DNA of 59,787 nucleotides, from assembly GCF_021538615.1 (NCBI RefSeq), contig NZ_JAJHIZ010000001.1, positions 1-59,787 on the forward strand. Direction: 5' to 3'. The stretch comes from Niabella agricola (GTDB taxonomy: Bacteria > Bacteroidota > Bacteroidia > Chitinophagales > Chitinophagaceae). The position numbers and the translations under genes are program-made. The notes beneath the pieces are model-generated. The model saw only the letters and a program-made list of their open reading frames with translations. It ran no database searches and had not been told where the DNA came from. Numbering within the stretch: position 1 is the stretch's first letter; every line of letters begins with the position of its first letter. This document shows positions 1 through 8,034 of the stretch, in pieces.

Positions 1-514
1 CTTTCTGCTGCGGTATCTCCGGCTCGGTACGCGTCCAGTATTTTCGCTGGTAATATGGATCGGTAAAATAGATTCCCCCTTTTTTATCGATCCAGAGATC
101 ATTGGGACCATTCAGCTTTTTGCCGTTCACATCGCGTAGAAGTACCGTAACTTTTCCGGCAGGAGTAATGGACCACAGTTGATTTTCCGCATCGGCGCAG
201 GCGATAATATTACCCCGGGCATCGATATCCAATCCATTAGCTCTGCCGGAGGCTGGCAAAAATTCGGTAAGCGTTCCGTCCAGGTTGTATCGCCAGATCT
301 TATCGTTAGGCTGATCGGTAAAATAAATATTCCCTGCCTTATCCGCAACCGGCCCCTCCGTAAATGAAAACTGGTCGCTTATTTTTTGAAGCCTGGCATC
401 CTTTGCAACAATCCCCAAAGAATCAAAAAAAGGTGTTACCGGTTGTTGGGCAAACAGGCCCAGTTGCGTAAACAGCAATCCGCAGAACATCAGCATTCGC
501 ATCGTAATCAGCAT
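1..514 (-). CDS. SMP-30/gluconolactonase-like exported protein (partial)
   Basis: The minus-strand reading frame is open from an ATG at 514 to the window edge, so the C-terminal part is missing. It starts with a hydrophobic signal peptide ending in LFAQQ, followed by a beta-propeller-like sequence: FTEGPVADKAGNIYFTD, then ANGLDIDARGNIIAC and LNGPNDLWIDKKGGIYFTDP. These are the repeated blades and metal-site regions (E of FTEGP, N of NGPND) of SMP-30/gluconolactonase/LRE proteins. The family hydrolyses sugar lactones or related esters; the substrate here is unknown. Other in-frame ATGs at 502, 496 and 490 could also be the start. Confidence 0.85.
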   Translation of the reverse strand, partial: MLITMRMLMFCGLLFTQLGLFAQQPVTPFFDSLGIVAKDARLQKISDQFSFTEGPVADKAGNIYFTDQPNDKIWRYNLDGTLTEFLPASGRANGLDIDARGNIIACADAENQLWSITPAGKVTVLLRDVNGKKLNGPNDLWIDKKGGIYFTDPYYQRKYWTRTEPEIPQQK

Positions 515-597
515 TTATATACTTAAGGTAATATCAGGAGTCGGGTAAAATTTGTTTGTGTAATGATTTTCCCTGCCGGAACCATTGCTGCAACCGG

Positions 598-1266
598 CTA
601 AAAACCTTCTTTAACAATACGCCCCGGATCTGTCTTCAGAACCTGCAATTCCCGTTCCACGGCGTCCATCATCGGCGGCGGGCCACACAAATAAATATAG
701 CTATTACTGTCAGAGATCATTCTTCTAAGCAGCGCACCGGAAATATAACCATGCTCATATCCCGGAAGCGTTTCATCAGAAAGTATATTTACAAAATTTG
801 CTCCAAGAAGCCGGCGCAACTCCTCCTCATGTATGATATCCGCTTTCCTTTTATTAGCAAAAAGCAACCGGTTGTTCTCGATGTGGTGCTCTTTTTCAAG
901 TTGACGTAAAATGGCAAGAAAGGGTGTTAGGCCTGCCCCGCCGGCTATAAATGTGCCCTCGCCTTTGTAGGTAATCTCACCAAACACATCATTCAGCAAT
1001 AGCCCATCCCCTGCCTGCAGCTGCAGCAACTGGGCCGTAACCCCGTTCCGCTCGGGGTAGGTCTTTATTGTAAATTCCAGGTAATCATCATCAGGCAGGG
1101 AGGTAAATGTAAATGGCCGGCCCTCCTCCAGCCAACCTTCACGATCGATAAAAATTTCTGTAGCCTGGCCAGGCACATACACCAGTTCTTCGGGTTTATC
1201 TACCCGTATCCTTAGCACATCGTGGGTTACATGACCGATCGATCTTATTTTTACTGGATATTTCAT
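598..1266 (-). CDS. FAD-dependent oxidoreductase, ferredoxin-NADP+ reductase fold
   Basis: This 222-residue protein has the two-domain FNR fold. An FAD-binding beta barrel covers about residues 1-100 with the flavin motif RPFTFTS at 50-56. A nucleotide-binding domain follows with GGAGLTPF (109-116) and CGPPPMM (194-200). There is no [2Fe-2S] cysteine cluster, so it resembles a flavodoxin/flavohaemoglobin-type reductase module that passes electrons from NAD(P)H to an unidentified partner. It lies 99 bases downstream of the esterase gene on the same strand and may be co-transcribed with it. No partner carrier protein is visible nearby. Confidence 0.85.
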   Translation of the reverse strand: MKYPVKIRSIGHVTHDVLRIRVDKPEELVYVPGQATEIFIDREGWLEEGRPFTFTSLPDDDYLEFTIKTYPERNGVTAQLLQLQAGDGLLLNDVFGEITYKGEGTFIAGGAGLTPFLAILRQLEKEHHIENNRLLFANKRKADIIHEEELRRLLGANFVNILSDETLPGYEHGYISGALLRRMISDSNSYIYLCGPPPMMDAVERELQVLKTDPGRIVKEGF

Positions 1267-1365
1267 TGTAACAGTTTAAACAATACAGCTGCCGGCTGCC
1301 CTTCTAAGTTACAACAATTTGTTCATTCTCCGGGGTACGGTCATTTGCCGATACCACCGGTCGCT

Positions 1366-2277
1366 TTAAAGAATATGTTGGTCCCTAAGCCACTCTTTTA
1401 GCGCATCCATCCATTTCAAATCGGAAGTTTTATTATGCATTCCAAATCCATGCCCTCCCCTTTCATAGTAAAACACACGGGCCTTCACTTTATTTTTCTG
1501 CAGGGCTTCATAGTATTGTTCACTATTTTGCCAGGGTACAGTACGATCGTCTTTTGCATGCACCAGGAATGCAGGAGGTGTTTTTTTATTTACCTGGCGT
1601 TCATTGGAATATTTTTGAATGGCTGCTGCTGCCGGAGCTTTCCCAATCAGGCGCTCGCGGCTCCCCCGATGACCAATGCTGTCGCTAAAGCTAATCACCG
1701 GGTAGATCAATATCGAAAAATCCGGGCGCAGGGAGGTCTTCCTGGGATTAGCAATCACTGTTTCCCCGTAATGCGTGGAGAGTGTAGATGCCAGATGCCC
1801 CCCCGCTGAGAAGCCCATAATCCCAATTCTATGTGGATCGATGTTATATTCAGTTGCATGTTCACGCACCCATTGGGTAGCCCGCTCCGCGTCCTGTAAC
1901 GGCCCGATCGATTTATCCTCCATAATGCGGTCATCCGGCAAGCGGTATTTTAAAACAAAGGCGGTCACCCCCATTTCATTAAAGGCCTTGGCAACATCTA
2001 TTCCCTCATGACTTACGGCGAGGATAGCATATCCGCCACCGGGACAAATGATTACAGCCGGTTGTTTACCGGTGCCCCCTGCTGCTTTATATACGGTTAT
2101 CGTTGGAACAGATACATTACTGATTCGCGTAATACCATCCGTACCCGTCACTGATTTTTCAAGGTTCTCTGCAGGTTTGCTGTTGGGAACCACGGTATAC
2201 AAGGGAATTTCCTGTTGGGCATTTATCATGGTATGTAAAATTACCGTGGTCAGCAAACCCGTCGTTATTCGTTTCAT
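1366..2277 (-). CDS. secreted alpha/beta hydrolase (acetylxylan-esterase-like)
   Basis: About 303 residues with a signal peptide starting MKRITTGLL and ending near INAQQ. In-frame upstream ATGs at 2298 and 2286 would lengthen it; 2277 gives the most typical signal peptide. The core shows an oxyanion-hole stretch CPGGGYA, the nucleophile elbow GFSAGG, the acid Asp in HAKDDRTVP and the catalytic His in GGHGFGMH. This is the COG0657 / BD-FAE type of esterase that often deacetylates plant polysaccharides. Its true substrate is inferred only from family. It lies 46 bases downstream of the DUF4268 gene in a minus-strand run of genes. Confidence 0.85.
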   Translation of the reverse strand: MKRITTGLLTTVILHTMINAQQEIPLYTVVPNSKPAENLEKSVTGTDGITRISNVSVPTITVYKAAGGTGKQPAVIICPGGGYAILAVSHEGIDVAKAFNEMGVTAFVLKYRLPDDRIMEDKSIGPLQDAERATQWVREHATEYNIDPHRIGIMGFSAGGHLASTLSTHYGETVIANPRKTSLRPDFSILIYPVISFSDSIGHRGSRERLIGKAPAAAAIQKYSNERQVNKKTPPAFLVHAKDDRTVPWQNSEQYYEALQKNKVKARVFYYERGGHGFGMHNKTSDLKWMDALKEWLRDQHIL

Positions 2278-2323
2278 TTTTTCCATTTTTAAGCGCATTT
2301 TGCATATAGTCTACCGACGCCCG

Positions 2324-2779
2324 TCAATCTTCTAAATAATCTTTAGCCATATGCCAGAAAGCATCCAGCGCGATTAAATGCTGTTTAAAAAATGATATGA
2401 TTGCCGGCCAATCGTTCTTATCGAAAATATTTACGTGCTCCTTTTGAATGATGATTCGTGAAATCGGCCGGCCAGACTCGTCGTATACTTCTCTTTGCCA
2501 AGCCCAGCCATCACCAGCCATTTCCGAAAAAACCGGCCGCAGCGATGTCAGTTTCTCCAATGCTGCGAAGCGATCTGTTTCCGAAGCATGCGTCAATTCC
2601 ACGGCCACGCTCGCAGCCTTTTTTGTAACATCGGTCCTGAAATAAATCCCTTTGATACCTGTTTTATAGTTAATCCAGTTGATCTTCTGACCACTGGCAT
2701 TTAAAACCGGCTTCAGATACATTCCCAATGAGGTCCAGAATTCTTTTTTAATTAAAGCGGCCTCATGCTTACTATACAT
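2324..2779 (-). CDS. DUF4268 domain protein
   Basis: A 151-residue soluble protein that resembles DUF4268 along its whole length. The visible core is KKEFWTSLG, followed by NWINYKTGIKGIYFR and a C-terminal aromatic helix (ISFFKQHLIALDAFWHMA). The function of the family is not known; the fold is thought to be related to restriction-endonuclease-like or nucleic-acid-associated domains, but nothing here proves it. It sits 13 bases downstream of the GT2 gene, which suggests one transcript with the exonuclease and glycosyltransferase genes. Confidence 0.75.
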   Translation of the reverse strand: MYSKHEAALIKKEFWTSLGMYLKPVLNASGQKINWINYKTGIKGIYFRTDVTKKAASVAVELTHASETDRFAALEKLTSLRPVFSEMAGDGWAWQREVYDESGRPISRIIIQKEHVNIFDKNDWPAIISFFKQHLIALDAFWHMAKDYLED

Positions 2780-2792
2780 AACACTGATTGCA

Positions 2793-3533
2793 TCAATTAT
2801 TTGAAACCCTGTTTCGGTAGTTTTTAAACAGGCTTTGCCAGCGCAGGTTCAATACGCCCAATATCCCTTCCTTCAGAATACCCTTGCTCATTTTTGATTG
2901 GCCTTCCGTGCGGTCCTGGAAGATAATGGGTACTTCTTTAATCTTAAACCCAAGTTTCCAGGTTGCATATTTCATCTCAATCTGGAATGCATATCCTACA
3001 AAACTGATATTATCAAAATTAATGGCGCGCAACACTTTTGCTGTGTAACACATAAAACCAGCCGTAGGATCTTTTACCGGCATCCAGGTAATAATACGTG
3101 TATATAATGAGCCGCCTTTGGAAATAAATACACGGTCCGCAGGCCAGTTTACGATTCCTCCTCCTTTTACATACCGGCTTCCAATGGCCAGATCGGCTCC
3201 TTCCACACAGGCCTGATACAGGCGAACCAGGTCTTTGGGGTTATGCGAAAAGTCAGCATCCATCTCAAACACGAACTGATATCCTCGTTCCAGGCTCCAT
3301 TTAAATCCATGGATATAAGCGGTACCCAGCCCTAATTTCCCACGGCGCTCCTCCAGGAATAGCCGCCCGTTATAAGGTTCCTGCAATACTCTTACAATAT
3401 CCGCCGTACCGTCAGGGGATCCGTCATCAACAATCAGCACATGAAAGTCGCCCTCCAGGTCCATCACAGCCTTGATGATCCGGGCAACATTTTCTTTTTC
3501 ATTATAGGTGGGTATGATCACAATTTTATCCAC
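2793..3533 (-). CDS. polyprenol-phosphate mannosyltransferase-like GT2
   Basis: A 246-residue family 2 glycosyltransferase of the dolichol/polyprenol-phosphate hexose synthase type. It transfers a sugar from a nucleotide sugar to a lipid phosphate at the inner face of the membrane. Visible motifs are the N-terminal IIPTYNEKEN, VDDGSPDGT, the metal-binding DADFSH and the downstream QDRTEGQSKM. There is no C-terminal membrane domain, as in stand-alone DPM1-like enzymes. I chose the GTG at 3533 because the frame continues upstream into the exonuclease gene with non-conserved sequence. It follows the exonuclease gene by 41 bases. Confidence 0.85.
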   Translation of the reverse strand: MDKIVIIPTYNEKENVARIIKAVMDLEGDFHVLIVDDGSPDGTADIVRVLQEPYNGRLFLEERRGKLGLGTAYIHGFKWSLERGYQFVFEMDADFSHNPKDLVRLYQACVEGADLAIGSRYVKGGGIVNWPADRVFISKGGSLYTRIITWMPVKDPTAGFMCYTAKVLRAINFDNISFVGYAFQIEMKYATWKLGFKIKEVPIIFQDRTEGQSKMSKGILKEGILGVLNLRWQSLFKNYRNRVSNN

Positions 3534-3574
3534 GCTGTCCCTTATTCTGTAAATACATTGAAAGCCCCTTGGGT

Positions 3575-4342
3575 CTAGTTCTTTTTTAGCTTGCTGCGCG
3601 TAAAGATCTCCGTCAGTTTTTGTTTGGTGTGCTGCGGAAAATCTCCCTTCATCATCCAATCGTAATATTGAGGCTCTGCCTTCAGAACATCTGCAACAGC
3701 TTTCCCTTTATATTTTCCAAAGTTAAACACCTCTACACCATTGTCCATAACAAACCGGCGGGCAAAATCCACGATCACTTCTTCACCAATAGTTTTATTG
3801 ATCGACTCTACAGAGGTGCCTAATTCCGGGTACCGGGCAATTTGAGCCATCAGCACTTCATGTGTGGCAGAAGCATCTGCCTCTGCAGAATGCGCACCAT
3901 CCAGAACCTTATCGCAATAAAACCGGTAGGCAGCAGCCAGCGTGCGTTGTTCCATTTTGTGGAAGATATTCTGTACATCCACCAACCGGCGCCCACGCAT
4001 ATCAAAATCCACCCCAACCCGTAAGAATTCCTCTACCAGCAGCGGCACATCAAAACGGTTAGAGTTGTAGCCCGCAATATCACAACCATCCAGCACCTGT
4101 TTCAATTCCTGCGCCACCTGCGCAAATGTAGGCGCATCCTTCACCATTTCGTCTGTAATCCCGTGTATGTCCGTATTTGCTTTGGGAATGGGCATTTCCG
4201 GATTGATCAGCTTTCTCTTTACATTCCGCGTTCCGTCGGGCAGTATTTTTACAATGGCAATTTCTACGATGCGGTCGGAACCCAGGTTCACTCCTGTGGT
4301 CTCCAGGTCAATAAAAGCAAGGGGCTTGGTAAGTTGTAACAT
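3575..4342 (-). CDS. DEDDh 3'-5' exonuclease (DNA Pol III epsilon-like)
   Basis: A 255-residue protein whose first about 170 residues form an RNase T/DnaQ-type exonuclease. The first metal motif is FIDLETTG (D and E), the second NSNRFDVPLL, and the third is the His-containing HSAEADASATHEVL, making it the DEDDh class. The C-terminal about 70 residues (FNFGKYKGKAVADVL, YYDWMM) resemble the small domain found on other stand-alone Bacteroidota exonucleases. It probably acts in DNA repair or proofreading. It heads the minus-strand group and is divergent from the his operon, with which it shares the 4343-4443 intergenic region. Confidence 0.88.
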   Translation of the reverse strand: MLQLTKPLAFIDLETTGVNLGSDRIVEIAIVKILPDGTRNVKRKLINPEMPIPKANTDIHGITDEMVKDAPTFAQVAQELKQVLDGCDIAGYNSNRFDVPLLVEEFLRVGVDFDMRGRRLVDVQNIFHKMEQRTLAAAYRFYCDKVLDGAHSAEADASATHEVLMAQIARYPELGTSVESINKTIGEEVIVDFARRFVMDNGVEVFNFGKYKGKAVADVLKAEPQYYDWMMKGDFPQHTKQKLTEIFTRSKLKKN

Positions 4343-4443
4343 GTATCCTTTTTAAAAATTTAAAGATAGGGCATTTTCTGCTGTAGCTGAATTTCTCCGC
4401 TTAAATTTTTCTACCAAAAAAGTGGGAAATCATAATTTTCGTA

Positions 4444-4451
4444 TATATTTG
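4444..4451 (+). promoter_or_regulatory. -7 promoter element of the his operon
   Basis: TATATTTG matches the Bacteroidota -7 consensus TAnnTTTG exactly. A matching -33 TTTG is not visible at the usual spacing. The leader-peptide ATG begins only 7 bases after this element, so the transcript probably starts a few bases before the ATG or at it. Confidence 0.75.
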
Positions 4452-4458
4452 CACCGCA

Positions 4459-4509
4459 ATGAAAATTTTAGTACATATCCATCACCATTTTACAGACTTA
4501 CCCATGTAA
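4459..4509 (+). CDS. hisL: his operon leader peptide
   Basis: A 16-codon reading frame encodes MKILVHIHHHFTDLPM and stops with TAA at 4507-4509. Four of five consecutive codons, 4474-4488, are histidine (HIHHH). Its position between a TAnnTTTG promoter and a strong terminator directly ahead of hisG, together with the pairing described for the attenuator, identifies it as the sensor of histidyl-tRNA charging. Known his leaders of Proteobacteria work in the same way, but their sequence is different. Confidence 0.92.
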   Translation: MKILVHIHHHFTDLPM

Positions 4510-4571
4510 GCCCGGTGGTGTTATGTATCCATATTATAGAAAAAGGCTTACAAATGTTGTAAGCCTTTTTT
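4480..4571 (+). promoter_or_regulatory. his attenuator: pause, antiterminator and terminator arms
   Basis: Three mutually exclusive pairings can be read. A pause hairpin joins CATCACC at 4480-4486 with GGTGGTG at 4514-4520, enclosing CTTAC/GTAAG (4497-4501 with 4506-4510). The antiterminator joins TGTAAGCC at 4505-4512 with GGCTTACA at 4545-4552 without mismatch. The terminator is the hairpin at 4541-4569. A ribosome stalled at the His codons covers 4480-4486 and frees 4505-4512 for the antiterminator. A ribosome that reaches the stop codon covers 4505-4512 and lets the terminator form. The leader stop codon lies within the antiterminator arm. Confidence 0.9.
4541..4571 (+). terminator. attenuator terminator before hisG
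   Basis: A perfect 13-bp stem, 4541-4553 with 4557-4569, has the 3-base loop ATG and a T tract ending at 4571. The core arms are GGCTTACAA and TTGTAAGCC. It ends 21 bases before the hisG start codon. Confidence 0.93.
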
Positions 4572-4592
4572 GTTTAAAAAAAAATAAAAACC

Positions 4593-5453
4593 ATGCTGGA
4601 AAAATTAAGAATTGCGGTTCAAAAGTCGGGCAGGCTCAGCGAAGATTCGTTGAAACTGTTAAAAGAATGTGGCATTGGTGTGCCCAATGGTAACAACCAA
4701 CTAAAGATCAATGCCGAAAATTTTGATGCAGAGATCCTGTTCCTCAGGGATGACGACATTCCCGAATATGTTCAGGACGGTGTTGCCGACATCGGCTTTG
4801 TTGGCGAAAACGTAGTCCTTGAAAAAAACAAGGCGACTGAAATTGTGGAACGACTGGGATATGGCAAATGCCGCCTTTCCATTGCGCTGCCCAAGACCCG
4901 GAAAAAGCTGGCCATAAAAGACCTCGATGGCATGAAGATCGCCACCAGTTATCCGTTCATTCTCAACAAATGGCTGAAGCAAAACAAGATAAAAGCCGAC
5001 ATTCATGTCATCAGTGGGTCGGTGGAAATTGCTCCGCGTATCGGACTGGCCGATGCCATCTGCGACCTGGTAAGTTCCGGCAGCACGCTGTTCAGCAATG
5101 AACTGTTTGAGTTTGAAACCATCCTTAAATCAGAAGCCGTGCTGATTTCCGGCAAAAAACTCAGTCCTGCCCGTAAACAGCTGCTGGAAAAATTGCTGTT
5201 CCGGATCCGCTCGGTAAGAAAAGCGAAGTACAACAAATACGTTATGTTGAATGCGCCCAATAAAAGTATTGAAAAGATCTGCGCCTACCTGCCCGGCATC
5301 AACAGTCCAACCATTGTGCCGCTGGCCAAAAAAGACTGGAGTTCGATACATTCTGTGATCAGCGAATCCGACTTTTGGAATGTGATCGAAAACCTGAAAG
5401 CGGCCGGCGCTGAGGGAATCCTGATCATCCCGATCGAGAAAATGATTGAATAA
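4593..5453 (+). CDS. hisG: ATP phosphoribosyltransferase, long form
   Basis: A 286-residue enzyme for the first committed step of histidine synthesis (ATP plus PRPP to phosphoribosyl-ATP). The length and the C-terminal about 75 residues (ending GAEGILIIPIEKMI) show the long HisG_L form with its own regulatory ACT-like domain, so no HisZ is needed. The N-terminal periplasmic-binding-protein-like catalytic part contains ADIGFVGEN and the PRPP-loop region GLADAICDLVSSGSTL. Transcription is expected to be controlled by the attenuator immediately upstream, and enzyme activity by histidine feedback, as known for the family. Confidence 0.97.
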   Translation: MLEKLRIAVQKSGRLSEDSLKLLKECGIGVPNGNNQLKINAENFDAEILFLRDDDIPEYVQDGVADIGFVGENVVLEKNKATEIVERLGYGKCRLSIALPKTRKKLAIKDLDGMKIATSYPFILNKWLKQNKIKADIHVISGSVEIAPRIGLADAICDLVSSGSTLFSNELFEFETILKSEAVLISGKKLSPARKQLLEKLLFRIRSVRKAKYNKYVMLNAPNKSIEKICAYLPGINSPTIVPLAKKDWSSIHSVISESDFWNVIENLKAAGAEGILIIPIEKMIE

Positions 5454-5464
5454 ATCCTGTTAGT

Positions 5465-5501
5465 TAAAGGTTCAATGTTTAAGTTGAACATGGAACCTTT
5501 A
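5465..5501 (+). repeat. hairpin/heptad spacer between hisG and hisD
   Basis: TAAAGGTTC (5465-5473) pairs with GAACCTTTA (5493-5501), and the inner ATGTT pairs with AACAT, giving an almost continuous 14-bp stem. The surrounding sequence from 5464 to about 5526 can be cut into seven-base units of the type TTAAAGG/TTCAATG/TTTAAGT. There is no T tract, so a terminator is unlikely. Confidence 0.6.
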
Positions 5502-5526
5502 GACATTAAACTTCAAACATTACAAA

Positions 5527-6801
5527 GTGAAAGTCTATAAATATCCAACCCGTGACCTTTGGCCTGAGATTGGTGCTCGTCCGCTTCAGGACGACCGGAG
5601 GCTCATTCCGGCTGTAACGGAGATCTTATCTGCGGTTCAAAAGAAAGGCGACGCAGCGCTGCGGGACCTTAGTAAAAAGTTTGACGGCGTTGCACTGACA
5701 TCTGTTGCCGTAACTCCGGCCGAAATAAAAGAAGCCGTCAAACACATTACCCCACCATTAAAAGCCGCTTTAAGGCAGGCTAAAAAGAATATTGAAACCT
5801 TTCACCGCTCTCAAAAGGAATCTCGTCAAAAAATTGTTTCAATGGAAGGCGTTACCTGCTGGCGCGAAAGCCGCCCCATTGAAAAAGTAGGTTTATATAT
5901 TCCGGGGGGATCGGCGCCGTTATTTTCTACCGTGCTGATGCTGGGCCTGCCTGCCCGTCTGGCCGGCTGCAAGGAAGTGGTATTATGTACTCCCTGCAAC
6001 AAAGCACAACAGGTACATCCGGCGATTCTTTATGCGGCTTCACTCTGTGGTATTCAGCAAATATTTAAAATAGGAGGTGCACAAGCCATTGCCGCCATGG
6101 CCTATGGCACAGAAAGCATTCCGCAGGTTTTCAAAATTTTCGGTCCGGGCAACCAGTACGTTACCACCGCCAAACAACTCGTGCAAAACCGCGTGGCAAT
6201 CGATATGCCGGCGGGACCTTCAGAAGTACTGGTCATAGCCGACCAGACAGCCAATCCGGATTTTGTAGCGGCAGACCTGCTGGCACAGGCCGAGCATGGC
6301 CCCGACTCGCAGGTGATCTGTATTACCACGCAGGCCGGTATCGTCAGAAAGATTGAAAAGGCGGTTACAGCACAGCTGAAAAACCTCCCCCGGAAAGAAA
6401 TTGCCGCCCGGGCATTGGAACATTCCCGGATCGTAGTAGTAAAAAACTTAAAAGAAGCCATTGACCTTTCCAATTTCTATGCCCCCGAACACCTGATCCT
6501 GGCCTGTAAGGTGTCCGGTACACTTTTAAACGATATCACGACTGCCGGCTCGGTTTTTATCGGCAATCATTCTCCTGAAAGCGTAGGTGACTATGCCAGT
6601 GGCACCAACCATACGTTGCCAACCAACGGCTATGCTACAGCATACAGTGGCGTTTCACTGGATAGTTTTTATAAAAAGATCACCTTTCAACAACTAACCC
6701 CAAAGGGTTTGAAAAATATTGCTGCAACTGTAATTACCATGGCCGAAGCCGAGGGATTGCAGGCACACAGCAATGCCGTTAAAGTAAGAATCGGCAAATA
6801 G
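5527..6801 (+). CDS. hisD: histidinol dehydrogenase
   Basis: A 424-residue zinc- and NAD-dependent enzyme that oxidises histidinol in two steps to histidine. The family length is matched end to end. Recognisable elements are the PGGSAPLFSTV loop, GGAQAIAAMAYGTE, FGPGNQYV, the zinc-ligand stretch LAQAEHGPDSQ, the catalytic APEHL, and SPESVGDYASGTNH near the C-terminus. Translation starts at a GTG (5527), the first start codon in frame, 73 bases after hisG. It ends just before the heptad repeat that precedes hisC. Confidence 0.97.
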   Translation: MKVYKYPTRDLWPEIGARPLQDDRRLIPAVTEILSAVQKKGDAALRDLSKKFDGVALTSVAVTPAEIKEAVKHITPPLKAALRQAKKNIETFHRSQKESRQKIVSMEGVTCWRESRPIEKVGLYIPGGSAPLFSTVLMLGLPARLAGCKEVVLCTPCNKAQQVHPAILYAASLCGIQQIFKIGGAQAIAAMAYGTESIPQVFKIFGPGNQYVTTAKQLVQNRVAIDMPAGPSEVLVIADQTANPDFVAADLLAQAEHGPDSQVICITTQAGIVRKIEKAVTAQLKNLPRKEIAARALEHSRIVVVKNLKEAIDLSNFYAPEHLILACKVSGTLLNDITTAGSVFIGNHSPESVGDYASGTNHTLPTNGYATAYSGVSLDSFYKKITFQQLTPKGLKNIAATVITMAEAEGLQAHSNAVKVRIGK

Positions 6802-6843
6802 CAATCAGAAATCAGAAATGAGCAATCAGATATGAGCAATATG
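6802..6843 (+). repeat. six tandem heptads before hisC
   Basis: The spacer consists exactly of CAATCAG, AAATCAG, AAATGAG, CAATCAG, ATATGAG, CAATATG. The consensus is roughly MAATSAG. Both candidate hisC start codons (6832 and 6841) lie inside the array. Confidence 0.75.
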
Positions 6844-7914
6844 GAGTTTAATTTAGAATACCTGGTCCGGCAAAACATTAAGAATCTTGCCCCCTACTCT
6901 ACCGCCCGTCATGAGTTCAGTGGTGAAGCCAGTGTAATGCTGGACGCTAATGAAAATGCCATCGGTTCACCGGTAACCCTCGATATCAACAATCAGCATG
7001 AACTGCTGAACCGTTACCCGGACCCGGTGCAAACCCGGCTCAAACAACGTATCAGTGCCATCAAGGGACTTCCGGTAGAAAACATCTTTACAGGAAATGG
7101 CAGCGATGAAGCCATCGATGTACTGATCCGCATTTTTTGTGAGCCCGGCTTCGACAATATCATCACCCTGCCACCTACCTATGGCATGTATAGTGTGGCA
7201 GCTGCGATCAATAATGTAAAGGTAAAAGAAGTACCGCTGAATACCGATTTCCAGATGGATATACAGGCGATTGCAGATGCCGTAGACGAATACACCAAGA
7301 TCATTTTCATCTGCTCTCCCAACAATCCCAGCGGCAACAGCATCAACCGCCAGGATATAGAAGTGATCCTGAATAATTTTGACGGCATTGTGGTGGTAGA
7401 TGAAGCGTACATCAACTATGCCCGGCAAAAAACCCTTTCGCTGCAATTAGCCGACCACCCCAACCTGGTGGTATTGCAAACCCTTTCCAAGGCCTGGGGG
7501 CTGGCTGCATTACGCCTGGGCCTGGCCTTTGCCAGCCGGGAGATCATCCGGTTAATGAATCATGTAAAGTACCCTTACAATATTAATATTGCCACCCAGG
7601 AACTGGCCCTGCAGGGATTGCAACATGTTGACCAGGTCAATGCCTGGATCCGCGATTGCATTGAACAACGCAGCTGGCTGGAGGAGGAATTAAACCGGCT
7701 TTCTTATACACAAAAAGTATATCCGTCGGATGCCAACTTTTTACTGGTAAAAATGACCGGGGCCAATGAAATTTTTAAATACCTGCAGCAAAACGGGATC
7801 ATTGTACGCAACCGCAGCAATGTTCGCGGATGCGAAGACTGCCTGCGCATTACGGTGGGCACAGCAGCGGAAAATGCCGTACTGATAAGCACGCTGAAAG
7901 CGTATAAAAAATAG
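6841..7914 (+). CDS. hisC: histidinol-phosphate aminotransferase
   Basis: A PLP-dependent class I/II aminotransferase of about 357 residues that makes histidinol phosphate from imidazole acetol phosphate and glutamate. It shows FTGNGSDEAIDVLIR, CSPNNPSGN, VVDEAYINY and the PLP-lysine motif LSKAWGLAALRLG, and ends in an Arg-rich substrate site (RNRSNVRGCEDCLRITVGT). The start could be the ATG at 6832, which would add MSN, but that codon falls in the tandem heptad array. The ATG at 6841 begins MEFNLEYLVR and looks more natural. Confidence 0.96.
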   Translation: MEFNLEYLVRQNIKNLAPYSTARHEFSGEASVMLDANENAIGSPVTLDINNQHELLNRYPDPVQTRLKQRISAIKGLPVENIFTGNGSDEAIDVLIRIFCEPGFDNIITLPPTYGMYSVAAAINNVKVKEVPLNTDFQMDIQAIADAVDEYTKIIFICSPNNPSGNSINRQDIEVILNNFDGIVVVDEAYINYARQKTLSLQLADHPNLVVLQTLSKAWGLAALRLGLAFASREIIRLMNHVKYPYNINIATQELALQGLQHVDQVNAWIRDCIEQRSWLEEELNRLSYTQKVYPSDANFLLVKMTGANEIFKYLQQNGIIVRNRSNVRGCEDCLRITVGTAAENAVLISTLKAYKK

Positions 7915-8034
7915 AAACAGATTCATAAGTTTTTGGAACTTTTGCATAAAACAAATCGATAACAGTACCGCCGCTCAAGTGTGCGACGCAAGAATGCAGA
8001 TAGCAGCACTACAGTCAGGTATCAAAAAAAAATA

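Noticed and set aside
2793..3659. Longer GT2 start at 3659 (288 residues)
   Set aside because: The first 42 residues overlap the exonuclease gene and are not conserved; the GTG at 3533 gives the expected N-terminus.
7981..8034. Extended hisB start at 7981
   Set aside because: The 18 extra residues are low-quality sequence and the ATG at 8035 begins the conserved HAD motif.
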